Below, in pieces: positions 22,679 to 35,968 of a stretch of 64,000 nt of DNA. Position numbers and translations under genes: made by a program. How positions within the stretch are numbered: position 1 is the stretch's first letter; every line of letters begins with the position of its first letter. This DNA is from Phytoseiulus persimilis (taxonomy: Eukaryota; Arthropoda; Arachnida; Mesostigmata; Phytoseiidae): positions 1,054,001-1,118,000 of the forward strand of contig CM075103.1 of NCBI GenBank assembly GCA_037576195.1, in the 5' to 3' direction. The notes beneath the pieces were generated by a model. That model was not told the DNA's origin. It saw only the letters and a program-made list of their open reading frames with translations, and searched no databases.

Positions 22679-24661
22679 TGTTAAGCACTGAAACCGACAC
22701 AGTTATTATCAGCTTGCGGAAACCGGCTCACTCGGCCGCTGACGACGGGTTCTACCCCGCTCGCTCAAGCGCCCGTCGTGCTCGAGCGCATCAGTTCGAG
22801 GATCAGAACGCTCGCAGATTCGGGTTTGAAAAGCTACCTCTGGGCGGTCATCGAAAAGTGCTCGGTTCGGCCACAATGGAACGGGGAGTATGAGGCCACA
22901 GCTATCGTGAGAGAACGTAGCGACACTTCACCGCAGCGACATGAGTACTTCCCTGTGACGTCACGACCACCGACTTTCCACTCGACGCCGACTCTCACAG
23001 ATTTTTTCACAGAATCAAAATAGACTCCCCGCCGCAGAATCAGCAGATGACAGAATATTGCGCGGATGCAGAATATCAATGGTACTGAATTCCGGAGTCC
23101 TGTAATTGCCGGATCCAATTCTACCACGAGTCACTCTGATGTCATTCGTACAGTCGACTGAGTGCTCGACTGTCATTCACTAGATTCGGCTGGAGCGTTA
23201 TTGAAAAAATATCTGGTGTGGCGCGGTCTCATTTTACGCGTTAATAATAACACGATGCTCACACCTCTTCTCGCGGGGTTTAAAAGAATCCTGCGAAAAT
23301 CCTCCTACCTGAGTTCTTTAGGGTCTCTCGTGACCGTGCCAGCTCGACTTTGTCCGTCGATGAAGAGTCATTGCAACCCGAGCCGTCAGTCAAGGCGAGG
23401 GTCCCCTCAAGTGATAAATGGGCAAAACATGGAGAGGAACGAAACCACGATTCGTTTCTCTCAGATATTTCTCTCTTGCAACACATTAACAATGTAGTTG
23501 GGATCGCTCCATGCTTGCAATGGAACAGCGTTTCAACACACATTCAAAAATGAATGACGCGAATCGGATGGATTTCGGAATTGGAGCGAGGTTCTTCGGC
23601 GGGAACTCCGACGACCAGACTTCGTGTCCGTGCCAGTCCGGGATCGGTGCCCCCTCGCATCATTCCACCTATCGGGTGGAATATGGAGTTCCTCTTCATG
23701 GTCCGTGGGAGGCGTCCCTTATCATCACTCAACGGAAGAGAGCCTCAATGGATACCGACGCATTTCCCCTGACACAGGCAGGAAGTCCATTGAATTGCGA
23801 GTATCTTTTCCCAGATACATTCTGACCAATCTGGACCCTGTCAGCGCCATCCGGTGGTGGAGGTGTGCCGTAGCTGCATACCGAGTATTGAAGCACTCCC
23901 ATCCACAAATCGATGCGAAAATGAATGTATCCATTCATTTGACGCCGGCACCAATTTTCTGGAATTATCTGAACAACCGAAGCGGTACAATGTGGTGGAA
24001 ACGAGAGGGCGTGACGCTCGGAGTGGGTTCTTTCCGGGTGCCGTTTCCTGACATTCTAGCAACGATATTGGGTACAATCACACAGCACACTTTCATTGAA
24101 ACCAAACGGCTCCGAATTCGGTAGTGGAGCTCATACGCGGCTTACTGAGATCTCCTGAAATGGAGACATCATTCGCGGAGCTCGGGCCGACAAACGGACG
24201 TGAACAGCATGACATCTTCTCAGGGGATGACCAGCGATTTTCAGTCTTGGTGAGTATTGTGGCGTTCCCAGGGAGGAGGGGTGAGGGGGGGGGGGGGGAG
24301 GCAAAGCCCCCCTGAAATTCTCCGATAATATTGGGAAGGTTGCATAAAATTTTACTTTAGTGGACGAAATTGTTCCGCAAAGATTCTGTGTTATTCGGAA
24401 AATCTTCACAGGTTTGAAAACCATGTTGATTGCGTCTTGAAAATCTCGCGACGATGATGATGATCATCATCAACACATCCTTACCTCCCCAAAAAGGCTG
24501 GGTATGCCCCTGGGTGTGTGACGGATTGCTGGTCTCTGCTTCAGAGATTCCGGTGAAAACGCGCAGGTCCGACGGTTGTCGACACTCACTCCACTTACGG
24601 TGAAAGGAAGGAAAACATGAGAAGTCGCCATGTTTCAGGAGACCCAGGAATCAGTATATGA
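22679..24661. other. Intergenic region, serpin to COPA 3' end
   Basis: Holds no supported gene. A + strand frame is open for 166 codons at 23624-24124, and a second frame in 23554-23772 reads VPPRIIPP, faintly like an Ig-domain edge strand, but no framework Cys/Trp pattern or splice partner appears. A 14-nt G run lies at 24285-24298 and a palindromic GATGATGATCATCATC near 24457. Confidence 0.4.
24285..24298 (+). repeat. 14-nt poly(G) run
   Basis: Homopolymer in the intergenic region between the serpin and COPA. Confidence 0.9.
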
Positions 24662-24670
24662 GTTAAACAC

Positions 24671-24676
24671 TTTATT
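24671..24676 (-). promoter_or_regulatory. COPA: Poly(A) signal of COPA
   Basis: AATAAA on the minus strand lies about 186 nt after the COPA stop codon and is the first such hexamer in the 3' flank. Confidence 0.65.
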
Positions 24677-24861
24677 TCTGTTTTGGTGGCCGTCCACATT
24701 CAAAAAACCCTTGACTTTCGTTCGTTCTAAAAGCTCCCATACACACGTGATAGAGATGTGAGAGACCTGATGGCCTCCGTTTTCGGCGCACTCATACTGT
24801 CAAGGACAGTCTCCTTACGCAACCACATAATCTTCGTCCACATCCGTCGTTGTTTCTGGAG

Positions 24862-27800
24862 TTACCGAGAGAACTGCTGCGTCGACAGCTTCAAACCCGA
24901 GGCCTCCTTGCCGACTTCCGCAACTGAACATACAACGCACACGGTGCCTTTGAACTTGGGTAGGTACGATGCTTGACACAGCGGACACTTGATCTCGGGC
25001 TTCCCTCTGGAAGAGAAGAATCGGTCAGAAACGATCACAAATCCGCGCGAGATGGGTTAGGCCGTTCTGAATCAGGATGCGCGGTGCATGCTCGAATAAT
25101 ATAATAATATAGAAGAAATCAATAACGAACCTGTAAATCGGGACGTAACTGGATGCACATAGATTGAAGGGATTGTGCTCGTCATACTCGATCGGGAGAG
25201 CGTCTTCAGGAGTCCTTTCGCACACCATGAGCATCTTGCGGATCTGCTGTGCGGCATCAGGCTTGGGTCCCAGTTCCAGGAAACGCCGACCGAAAGAAGC
25301 GGCCGTTTTGAAGTTTTTCTTTTTGTAAAAGAGGAGGGCAGCGATCTTCAGCGTCAAAAGCTGGTGGATAGGTTGCAGTTTGCAATGAGTGAAGTATGCC
25401 GCCATTTCACACATTCGTTTCTCGTCATCGGGTGTCTCCTTGAGCACGTTCCTGCGCTCGAGCTCCAGAGAGAGGCCGACGATGTACTCGCGGCATACTT
25501 CGAGGAGCTGCTGTACCTCGGTGACTTCTTGCTTGGTCTCAACAATCATCAGAGGGATGTTAAGTAACAAAGAACGAAGTTTGTCCACCGCCTCTTGAAG
25601 CCGTCCACCTGTTGTATGCTGATAGCACTGCTGCAACCTCTCTATCAAATCAGCCAACTTGCAGCCGAGTGCCGGAAGTGATTTGTTCTTTCCGTAGGAA
25701 CGCTGGGGGTAACTGTACATGGTGGGCGTCAACGGAAAGCCTTCGAGCGCTGTTCTGGAGCGGGCGAACGTAGCCATGAAGTGATTGTGGAATGGTTGGA
25801 AGTTAACAATGCCGACCTGATCATTCAGGAGTCTCATCGCGGTCTCAAAGCTTCCGGCAAGTATGTGGTCAACGGCCAAGCGAGACTGGTCGACCCACTC
25901 TTGGCGAGCGCTCACCCCACGAGTTGGGGGCACAAAGAAGCCGAACTCCGCCGCATCCGCGCCAGCGCCATCCAAAAGTTCCGCGGGGATCTCGAGATCC
26001 TCCTCGCCGATGTCCCAGCCTTCGCCATCCCCACCACCCCCCTCGAGCTCCAGGTCTGCGTCGTCGAGTTTCGGGTCGCCGTTTTCTTCGAGCCTCAGAT
26101 CGTCGTCTCCCCAGCCGGCTGGTTCCACGTCGTCGACATCGGCGACGGCAACCGCCGTCTTCTTATTCTGGATAGCGACGGTGTCGAAGAAGCCGCGATT
26201 GACGCTCAGCAAAGGCCAGTTCTCCTCGAATCGACAGACCGGGGGAGGAGGAACCAGGAGCGACGCCGAGTCCAACGTTTTCGGCAACGAATCACTGTTG
26301 CCTTCCGGATCGAGTTCCTCGGCGAGCTGCTGCGATTCCTCCTGGAGACCATACGTAGCCGCGCACAGATAGGCGAGGCTCTTCTGTCCGGCGTTCTTGA
26401 GCACCTTCACCCGTTCCCCAACGTCCCCCAGCGAAAGCGCATTGGTGAATTGTGCGGAGGAATTTCTGTTGATTTCAGCGATTCTCATCATTTTCCTGAG
26501 CTTGTCGAGGTTTCCCGTGATCAGATACAAGAAGGACAGCTTTTCGAAGTTCTTCGTCCTCTGATAGGCCATCTCGACGATCTGGTGGTTGCCTTGCAGT
26601 AGCGCCGCCTCGCCCAGTTTCTCCCAGCACGTCTTGTCGTCCATATTCTTCGCGGCCTCAAGCGCCGCGTCGAGGTTCCCGCACTCGAGGGACAGAGCGA
26701 AACGAGTCCGCTCGTCCTTGACGAAGTGCAGAGCGACCTCGGGGTAGCCTTTCTTCTGGAGATAAGCTATAATTGACTGACCGACTAGCTTTGCGTTCCG
26801 CACCATGTGTAGGACTTCGTCGTACTTGCGATTCACCAGGGCAACTTTGAATTTGTATTCAGTTAGGTCCACTTGAAGAATACGCGGCCTAGCTTCCCTG
26901 TCCAGACAGTAGATACTGTTGCCTTGGATCTTCGTCACGTAGATGGGAACGTCGAGCGTGCGAATGATCCCATGGTCTCCGTTCTGCAGGGAATACTTGA
27001 TGTGATTCGATGTGGTGTATACGAACACCCCGCAACTCTCGTCCCATGCTCCGCTCTTCAACCTCATGGATTCGTTGAGCTGACAGAGGATTTCCAGACG
27101 CTTATTGCACAGCGTGATGTTTTTCCTCTGCAACAGAGCGACGCGAGTCATGTCCTGGTTCCAAATGACTCTGTTCACGTACGCCACCTTTGCGTGCGCG
27201 ATAACGCGGTTCTGAACATCGACCAAGCTGATTCCCTCGTGGTCTTTGACGAGCAGCTGTCCCACCCCCGCGGCGAAAATCTCGTCGATGGGCGCGTGGT
27301 GCTCCAGCTTCTTGGTGACCTCGTTTTTCATGTTCCTTATGACGACGCTTTTGCTCTTGTCGAGAACCGCGAACTTGTTGCGAGCAACCCAGATGGCCGT
27401 GATGCCGGGGTGGTGTTTGCCTTCGGTCGTGTCGCTCCCGTCCTTCTTCGGAACCATGACAAGATCATAGGTGGAATGCTCGATCATCGCTTGGCGAACG
27501 TTGATCAGCACAGCGCCCTCCGCTGGATTGTACGAGATGCTGCAATTCAACACGGCTTCAGTAAGGAGAACAACCCGAACGATTCACGGTTCAGGATCGA
27601 GGACGCTAAAATTCATATACAGTTCCTTATGACGGTCGTTCGGGCCGGCCTTGCTTGGGAAAATCGTTGCTCCCCACCTGTAAACTGGTGCGCGACTTCC
27701 TCCTTTACGGAATTGCAGAATCGATGAATCCTTCGCAGTCGCAAGATCCAACTTGCGGAGATGCTTCTCCTTGACGTAGTACAAGATATCGTTGTGCAGC

Positions 27801-30104
27801 GTGTGAGCCGGCCTTTCTCGCTCCAACTTGAAAATCACCATTCCATTATCGTGGCCGGCGGCGAACATGTTCAGCGTGGGGTGTGCCGCCATGATCCAGA
27901 AGCGATCATGCTCCCTGGAAACAGAAGCGTCAGCAAGCCATCATCAAGCTTGTGCGCTCCTACGATCCTGTTCGACAGCCTAGCGGGGGAATATTGTCGA
28001 GACCTCCATTGATATTCTCACCTCCGGAACGTGTGCAAACACGTTCTCTTGTCCATGTCCCAAACACGGATGCTCCGATCTTCGGAGTTGCTGAGAATCA
28101 GCTCCTGTCGAGGATGGAAAAGCACGCAAGAAACGTTCGCGTAATGCCCACGGCAAGTGTCCATCTCCCAGGCTTTGGTGTCGTTGAGCCTCCACAGCTT
28201 CACCTGCCGATCATCCGCTCCCGATACGACGAGAGGGATCGTGGGGTGGAACGCAGCCCAGTTGACACCGCGTTCGTGACCATCGAGGAAGTGTCGGACC
28301 ACAGCGTCGGAGGTGCCTGTTGCGACAGAAGACTGCTATAAATTGGGCGATTCGATGAATTTACGCCGGAAACAGCCCTGAAACCACACACGCCCTTCCC
28401 CGATCCGAGTCGAACAGCTTCACACAGTGAAGTTTCCCAGCAGAAATTTTCGACTCCACGCAAGAACAAAAGCGCGATCGAAAGCCGGGTTTTCGATTCC
28501 GACAGCATTCGGAACCATCAAGCCCAGCTTGCCACATGCCACACTTCGACACGCGAACAGAAAATCGCTAAGCTCGCTGAGAATCAATTGTTTTGTTCCC
28601 GCTGCAACTGTTATTGGGCTGAGTTACTGAAGCACATAGACAACATAGAACTGTGTACACTGCTGACATTCCTTATACTCTTAATCTAGCTGAGAAATTC
28701 CTTGAGCACAAAAGACACAGCTGCGTCACCTTACCTTACCGAATATTAGTCCCCGATCAGTCCATCGCTGGGTTAATGCACGCAGACCCCACATTGAGTC
28801 AAAATACTCGATAAATGTTCTTACTTATCAATTCGGACGTACCGAACAAGTCTGTGTGTCCTGGGTTCTTCAAATGCTCGTCAAGCCCGCCTGGTCCTGG
28901 AGCGACGTTCTTCTTCCGGAGTCCAGTCAGATCCCAGACTCGGATTGTTTGATCGAGAGAAGCAGAGACCATTAGATCCTCCGACGGATGGAAGTGGGCG
29001 CTCATCACGTAGTGAGTATGACCTGCGAAAATGACGAGAACGGTTTCCGAGCTGGTCCTTTGAGAAGCCTCCATACAGCAATCCGGTTCTTGTCTCCCCC
29101 TCCCCCCCCCCCCCCAAAATCGAGGAGCGAAACCTACCTGTGAGAACACAGATGCAAGTTCTGCTCTGCCAGTTCCATATCCTGATCGTCTGATCATCGG
29201 ACGCCGACAAGATCCACGGATATTCGTGATGGAAGGTTGTCGTCCGGATGTAATCCAGGTGTCCGAGAAGTGTGAAGATGCATTTGGATTGCTTATAATT
29301 CCAAACCTGCGATGATCCGGATAAGAAGATTATCTTTATAAGTCGTACCCGCTCTTGAAAGATCTATGACTGAGCGGGAAACATGACGTGTGGCAGACAC
29401 TGCTGGAAAGTTGCAACCCCTGCCCTCCTCTCGGAGACATTGCCAAGGTTTGAGGACTCGGCCTGGCATCGAGAGTCACAATTCAGTGTCCCTTGTCAAC
29501 AGACCGGAATCAGCACAGAGCACGAAAACCACGAGCTGTGTTCCACGTCCAATATGGAAAACGGGCTCCCGTTAGGAACGCCAGCACTCCGGGCGAAAAC
29601 GGAGAGCGAAGCTGCTCGAGTTCCGGCCGCTGCGAATCGGTCGGCATCGAGACACGTCATTACCGCCACCTGATTCAACACGGTGGAGTTCCCCCGAGTT
29701 CGACAATCGGAGAAACGAGCCGGAATCCCCGGAGGTGGGTCGGTGAAGTTGCACTCGACGTCGGCACAATCGATCGAAGGGGCATATCCGGGCGGTCGCC
29801 GGCACAGAAAAACTGGGAACATTCTGCGGACGTCATCATAAAAACACTGGCCGGCAGCTCCAGTCTTGAAACTCACCTTGATTTGGTAATCGTCGCCGCC
29901 CGAAACGAACAGCGGTTGTTGATTGTGGAAGCAGATCCCCCTCACTGGGCCCTCATGCTCCTCGAACTTCTCCAGCAATGTGCACATACGATAGTCCCAC
30001 AGCTGGATAACGCCACTGTGAAGCGAGGTAAGAATCCAGGGCCGTCTTGGATGAAAACTCAACCCTTTGACACGGGCCGACTTAGACTCGAATTTTGTCA
30101 GCAT
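24862..30104 (-). CDS. COPA: Coatomer subunit alpha (alpha-COP)
   Basis: Exons: 30104-29877, 29306-29138, 29022-28843, 28316-28022, 27914-27678, 27539-25131, 25006-24862; 1220 residues, essentially the length of animal alpha-COP, with every junction in phase. It starts [19 protein letters not shown], as in other species. Residues about 7-310 form the WD40 propeller (repeats such as [42 protein letters not shown]); this binds dilysine cargo tails in COPI coats. The large sixth exon (2.4 kb) encodes the coatomer WD-associated region, an acidic linker and most of the C-terminal domain that contacts epsilon-COP. The last exon carries paired Cys motifs (KCPLCQ, CVVC). The protein acts on Golgi-to-ER vesicles. 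Nothing suggests loss of function. Confidence 0.97.
29102..29115 (+). repeat. 14-nt poly(C) run in a COPA intron
   Basis: Lies in the 115-nt COPA intron 29137-29023; it is poly(G) on the transcribed sense strand. Confidence 0.9.
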
Positions 30105-31156
30105 GTTGACGATTATTCTCTGCCCAGGAGGGCGCAACTGCTATCCTCTCACTCGGCTGCCGTTCACAACGTGCACCAAACTGCCTGAGCACGAACTTCA
30201 ACAATCAGCTCAGTTCTCAGCCGCTGTCGTGGCAGCGCCGACTGACACACAGAGCTGGCGGCCACCAGCGTGGACACATACCCGAATCCCACACATCCGC
30301 TAACCGACTGGTTCTCGATGGGGACCTATCCTTCGGCGATCCCACACACCCTTTCCGAGTGATAAGTCCTATGTATCGGTTGCCGGAGATGCCGTCGGAA
30401 TTCTGAGAGTTGATGGAGCTCGAATAAACATTCGTAGGCTTGACTTTCGGGCGGTCCGCTCATCGCAATGGCAGGGCAGAAACGAAAATTGCACTCTTCT
30501 CCTCCCGATCCCAGTTCAAACCTCGTCAAAAAGTCATACCAGAAAAGGTAGAAAATGGCGAGAAGGATGTCGCTTTCGATGAAGAAAATTCGGTTTTCGC
30601 AGGAATCATTCACCGGGACTCCGTTCCGTCAATCGCGGTATTATAAAAGCTTCCCGGAGAGGAGCGCTGCCAAAGAAGTACGCATGCAACTAATCGCAAG
30701 AATTTCGCGCAAATAACGTCGATTTCCTCTCACACGAGCTCGTCGTTTACTGTCGGATACGGCTTTCCGGATCCTCGATGAAAGGCGAACGAATAGTTCC
30801 TTGGGGTTGAACCGCCTACCAGAGCTTTGCCACCGAAGGCTCCGAACTCATTAGCTGATTCGGAAATACCGCAATCAGATTTGGAAAAATAGAGACCACA
30901 ATGATACAAAGACTGAAAGCATCAGCGAGAGCCGCGAGACGCGAAACATTTCAAAGTGAACGACTCAGCGACGAAGACAGCCCCTGTCTTTTTCACTCCG
31001 GTTCAGGGACCTATTTCAGTGATGCAGGGTAACCGTCTTTCGAGAAAGCTGACTGACACTCATAGTTCAGGGAGGGAGTGTACGAGTTCCGCACAGGACT
31101 CATTGGCCTAGCTGCGAGATCTTCGATTCCCGGCAAGCTGAGATCTTTCTTTGCAG
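30105..31156. other. COPA upstream region with a weak + strand candidate
   Basis: This is the 5' flank of COPA. A possible + strand start is ATG at 30469 (MAGQKRKLHSSPPDPSS), with a donor AAAAG|GTAGAA near 30547 and later acceptors near 30608 and 30821 that can be joined in phase to a stop, but overlapping frames are equally open. I cannot decide between a small gene and chance. Confidence 0.25.
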
Positions 31157-31421
31157 AGGGTCACACATTGAGACTCCAGCGCTCATCCCGCAAGCACGGA
31201 GATTCAAAAACAACTTCGTCACCGAATCGTACTCGAGACCGGGGTGGTGGTACTGGGTCGCCAGGCTGGTGGTTGCCCTCGCGCAGCGAGTTTGCTCGGT
31301 GATCTCTGAATTGAAATTCAATCCGCCGGAAGAGTCGCCGAATGAGTTTCTCGAAACCCGAATCCAGAGANCTAAGAAAACCGTACGTTCTCATAATCTT
31401 CGCGTTTTTGTACAGATGTAA
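31157..31421 (+). CDS. Candidate terminal exon of an unidentified gene
   Basis: After an acceptor (TTTCTTTGCAG) the frame GSHIETPALIPQARRF... is open for about 88 codons, contains an aromatic-hydrophobic stretch (GWWYWVARLVVALAQRVCSV) and stops at TAA 31419-31421. AATAAA follows at 31424-31429. The exon includes the only ambiguous base of the window, N at 31371. The overlapping frame starting upstream at 31078 is also open, and no upstream exon could be joined, so this is tentative. No family recognised. Confidence 0.3.
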
Positions 31422-31429
31422 CTAATAAA

Positions 31430-33916
31430 CTTGAAAAGTCTCCAAGACGGGAGATGGTTAGACGCTATATCGGAGATGTTCTTATTTAGTTCCATGAACT
31501 GACAAACTGGAGATGCTCGGAGTTGAGTATAAGTGACATTCGTAGTTTTCCTGACAGAGCTCGCTGGAGGGCAGAGACATTATGTGGGATGCATTGAGTC
31601 CGTGGGACAGCTTTCGGAACTTCTAAGGAAAAGGCGAAGGGGGGATTCGGATGTATCCACTGCTGTGATATGTTCAGACATCTCCCAGTACTTTGATTAG
31701 CGTCATATATTAAAACGAGTATCTGAAGCCTCCAACTTGGCTGGAACACGCTAGGGCTGAGGATTGGGATATCCCTGAGGAAAGAGTCGGATACCCCCTC
31801 CAAATCTGTTCCGACATAGACGAGCTGGCAGAGTACTACGAGACAGTTCGTGCGTGCTACTCAGCGTGAGCGTTTGGAGGCCTCGACGCAAGTTGATATT
31901 TCCTGGATATCTCGAAGCACACAAAACCCGGGCTTGAACTGAGGGTGTTTTCGCTGCGAAGTTATGAATGTTCCATCGAAATCTCCAGAAGATTCAGCCG
32001 TTATCTGAAGAAACTTCTTCCAAAGTTGAGAAAATGTGCTACAAGATCATGGTCTCGTGATAGCTTGTGGTACGTGGCATCGGTGACTGTCCATGTTCAT
32101 TAAATGCGAACTGGAAGTTCCTTCCCGGTAGCAGGTCTCTGTTCGATTTTCTTGCGGCGAGGCTTTTTTTTTTCTCCGTCCGCCCTGCTTCCATACATTT
32201 CCTACCACCCTGAACAAACCTTCCGTTGATCTTCTCCCGAACTATTCATAGAGAATCCATGAAATCTATCCCTCTATGGGGTACAATCAGCACGATCGCC
32301 TCGTCAACAACAGCAGGAGAGCTTGCGTTCGACTTGAAAGCTCAGAAGCGAAGCGTTGAGGCTTTCGTTCCTCATGTAATTCAGGATCTCTGCTCTTCAT
32401 TGATCGCCCGGGTGAATTGTTGATGTGTTTCGAGCTCAAGGGAAGCTGCGATGCTGTGCTCCGGGGCGATTGATCGAGATTGAGCATTTAATGAGTGCGG
32501 ACGGGCACCTTTCCGGGGATCGCCGAGAGGGCGAAAGCCGATCATCGGTGGGGTAGTCCTACATCCCGAGGCTAGCGGGAACATTTGTTCTCATTAACTT
32601 GGCCTGAGGTTCCGGATATGTGGTCGATAACAGAATGTATGGGATATAAGGTGGGGAGTTTCCAGGCAAGAGCAGGGGTTGGAGGAAACGCTCGGAGGGA
32701 TTGGCCGCAAACGAGCTGAAATTTTATCCATTCTCCAGAATAGAGGGGGCCCTTGCTCGAGCCTTCGGTTCTCACTGGAACGGCGTCGAGAACGCTATTG
32801 AAATCAACAATATGGGAGTTAGAGTTAACAGATCAAACTCCATGAGACGGCTGGCGCGACGAAAGGAGGCGATGTGTGTTCTCAGCGCGACGTCGACCTG
32901 CGAAAGATGTCTCACACCGGCTCAGGTACAGCTCCTAATGAGGTCGAAGCGGTGATTCAGTTGCCAAAGTGATTTCTCGCGGAGGCTTAATCCCCTATGT
33001 GAAGCAATGCATCGTATATTGGATATCGAAGTGGAGAGTGTGTCTGTTTCGTACGATTCTGTTCAAGAAACAGCTTCCCGTGATATGCATGGGGACCTGC
33101 TCTCGTGCTGGGGGTTTCGAAGAGTCAATTTCGATTCCGAAATTCGAGATACCTGCCCAGCATGACAGGAGTATTTGCCTATTTGCTTGAAGCGACAAGA
33201 TCGGTCCAAGTTCAGTTCGAAGTTGTACCGTCGCTGACGTCTGTTCCAGTCAGTATCGAGTACGGATTGGAATGCAACATGGCGGGATCCCGACCAAACG
33301 GTCCCCGCGAACTGTTTTGGGTTTTGAAGCTCGACCATTCTCCCATAGGGATCGCCCACAGAACTGACCTCCGGAAATCACGCGCTATAATTCCAATCGG
33401 TCTCGGAATCACCCCTCCACGTTAGCTCCGCTTCACGCTCTTAATTATTCGATACAGGTCACGACTCACAGAAGTTCAACGAGCTTCCCGCATTTGTGGA
33501 GATGAATCCAGCCTGAGCTCCGGTCAGCGACGATGACTTCGTAGACATAATAGTTGAAAATTCAGCGCATTGGGAGTTTCTCTCCTTGCAAGCACTGTGT
33601 ATGGTTCTCTACGCAGCCGACCGCTGATGATCATGAAAATTGGGCTCCATGGACCGCTACTGAAAACTCGGAGGACATAAGGCACCGCTGGCCACGCCTG
33701 AGTTGTGAGCTCCGCGTGGTAATCACTGTGTGAAAAACGGCGTTGCTGGATGCTTTATTGCGTGGGAATGAGACCTAGTCCTCGCCTCAAATGCAGTTTG
33801 AGTTCCGGAATCTCACGAGCGCGAGACGGTGACCCTGTATGATGGAGAAGGGCCAAGTGATCGGGGAGTAGCTATTCAGTGGTCCAAAGAGTTTTAATCC
33901 GGTCAAAGTAACACAG
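31430..33916. other. Unresolved 2.5 kb, no supported gene
   Basis: Scattered ORFs of 65-106 codons on both strands (for example minus 31486-31803 and plus 33105-33425) lack recognisable domains and cannot be chained through splice sites. A T-run occurs at 32166-32174. I would not call a gene here. Confidence 0.4.
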
Positions 33917-33922
33917 TTTATT
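33917..33922 (-). promoter_or_regulatory. Poly(A) signal of an unidentified minus-strand gene
   Basis: AATAAA on the minus strand lies about 40 nt after the stop codon at 33964-33962, matching the short 3' UTRs of other genes in the window. Confidence 0.45.
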
Positions 33923-33961
33923 TACGCAACAGCTCAAAGAATCACTTCAGAATTTTCCTCG

Positions 33962-34080
33962 CTAGAAACGCAAATTAGACATACTCGGCTTCGAACATAT
34001 GACCTCGGTCAATAACTCTCTGTTATTTATACGCACTCTTCCTTCGTTCACTGACACTCTAATATCCCTCTCATGTGTTC
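33962..34080 (-). CDS. Candidate terminal exon of an unidentified gene
   Basis: An acceptor-like CTTCAACAG precedes a 40-codon frame (HERDIRVSVNEGRVRINNRE and on) that ends in TAG at 33964-33962, followed closely by AATAAA. Phase 1 is required at the acceptor. A possible upstream segment lies near 34370-34284 but no junction is convincing. No family recognised. Confidence 0.3.
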
Positions 34081-35968
34081 CTGTTGAAGCTACCAGTGTA
34101 TTTATCATTGTGGTTGATTTTGTTATCGCCCTCGTCTCAGTCGCCAGTAACCTCCTAGTGACAGCTATCATGCTTGTGAACCATAGTGACGTTTTTCATA
34201 ATTGATTTTTATCATAGATATCCTACGCAGAGACGGAGCCTTTTCCTTCATGGTATAACCCTCGATTTAGATTTCTCCGTGATTTCCAGTTATTCCTCTA
34301 GCAGCGGCACAGAGTCTGTTGTTTTCGAATCGCCGAACACTTCCATCTTTTCGCTGTGGGTCGACACTCTGAAGAAAAACAGCGGAACGCCTCCGCAGAT
34401 TTGAGGCTGAGAAATTCTACCCTAGAAATCGAGCATCAGAAGTGTACAATATCGAACCATTCTTTCATACTTCGTGCTGATCAATTGGGACTGATTCGTC
34501 ACTCCGATCCCAACTCTCGAATCAGCAGCTAGCTGAAAAGAGCGTCGGGGATCTGAAATTTTCACTGGAAGACATGTTTTGTTCCTTCGCTCCGGAGAAT
34601 CCGAAGTGGTTAACATACTTTCCGCCTTTTCTCGCAGTGCACTCTAATCAAATCTCAAGATCTCTAAGTAGGCCATCGTCCATCCTAGCTAGTTTATCAC
34701 CCTCTTATGCCTTGAATCATACATGAAAAGAGTCCTCATATGATTGAGATGACTGTCTCGATCACTTTTCGAGAATCGAGCCGTCGAAGTCAGGAATCGG
34801 CAAGACCCAATCGAGTTCCTCATGACGACGCTTAGGTTGTTGTTGCATTTGACGGAGTTCAGTGCGATCCCACCCGCTCACGCTTTTCGATTAATCGGAA
34901 TCCCCGACATTGCATCCAAAGCGTAGAATTCACTCGATCCTCATATCGCGCACTCACTCAATCAAACAGTCAATGGGTTGTTGTCGATTCCCCCAATGTC
35001 AACGAGCTCGTGGAACAAGGCGTCGCCGGGCTCCCGAGTCGATTCTACACTTTTCCAATCGCAATGCTCTGGAAGCTTAGACGCTATCTCAGGTTTCGAC
35101 GGTGCATGTATCGGTGAATAGAGTTGAACCCTTCGTCAGCTCCACCTTCTTTTGATCTCGACGGCACGGCCCATAGATGAGTCTTAAAAACTTCAGGATT
35201 TGAAGCGGGGCAGGATTTCGACGCAGGGGTTTAGTGTCACGAGTGCTCTCAGCGGCCAGGTTGGAGTCTCCGGAATCGTTATATCGCTCCTTCGAACGAG
35301 GCCTTTCACGGGTTACAAGCAGCGGTTCGCAGCACTGCGAGCAACGGGCGACCCCCGCCAAAAGATGAGTCGCTCGCGCCTGGATTTGTGCTAGCCAACT
35401 TAACTGCGAAAGAAACTTCAGCCTTTTACGAACGAACTATACCCAGGTAAAGCTCGAGTCAGTTATTGAACAATCGAACATCACAGCTACTTATGTACAA
35501 ATTATGTGTTCAGAGGTCACTTAAGCGAAATAGTCTGGCTGTCGAACACACGACGGCCAATCAGTGAACTGAGTAACCCCTCGGAATCTGCAGCATGATT
35601 CGGATAAACCTCCAGTGGGCAACTAGGAAATCCCTTCGAATCCAAGACAACACAGCCGGAATCCACCGATGTCCCGCTCCAACTTAGGAGATCCTGTGAA
35701 AAGACCGAGACCGATCGATCCCAGATAAAGACACAATATCTGCACTGAGGATACGGGAATGCTCCGATCGCCGCCGAAAACAACCAAGTAACGGAGTGCA
35801 GGAATCTCCGAGCACGGTCCCCGAGATTCGGAATCGACTCGATACGGAACGACTTTAACAATCAGGCTCAGCAGTTTCAGAGCTCAGTGTTTGAAATCAA
35901 ATGTCGCTCAGAATCCTAGAAATGTCCGCAGGACGCGGACAATGCGTAAGCATTCAAGCCTTGCGCTC
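34081..35968. other. Unresolved region 3' of VGAT
   Basis: Contains minus-strand ORFs at 34422-34616, 35089-35361 and 35517-35861 without recognisable domains. No AATAAA was seen just after the VGAT stop. I cannot assign a gene. Confidence 0.35.

Noticed and set aside
23554..24124. Long + strand ORFs, one reading VPPRIIPP like an Ig-domain edge
   Set aside because: No Ig Cys/Trp framework, no splice chain to other Ig exons, and three frames are open at once.
25781..27727. Long + strand ORFs (up to 284 codons) opposite the COPA gene
   Set aside because: They are antisense shadows of the large COPA exon; the minus strand has the full homology.
31078..31156. GC-AG intron joining an upstream exon to the 31157 exon
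   Set aside because: The intron would be only 24 nt, too short to be spliced.
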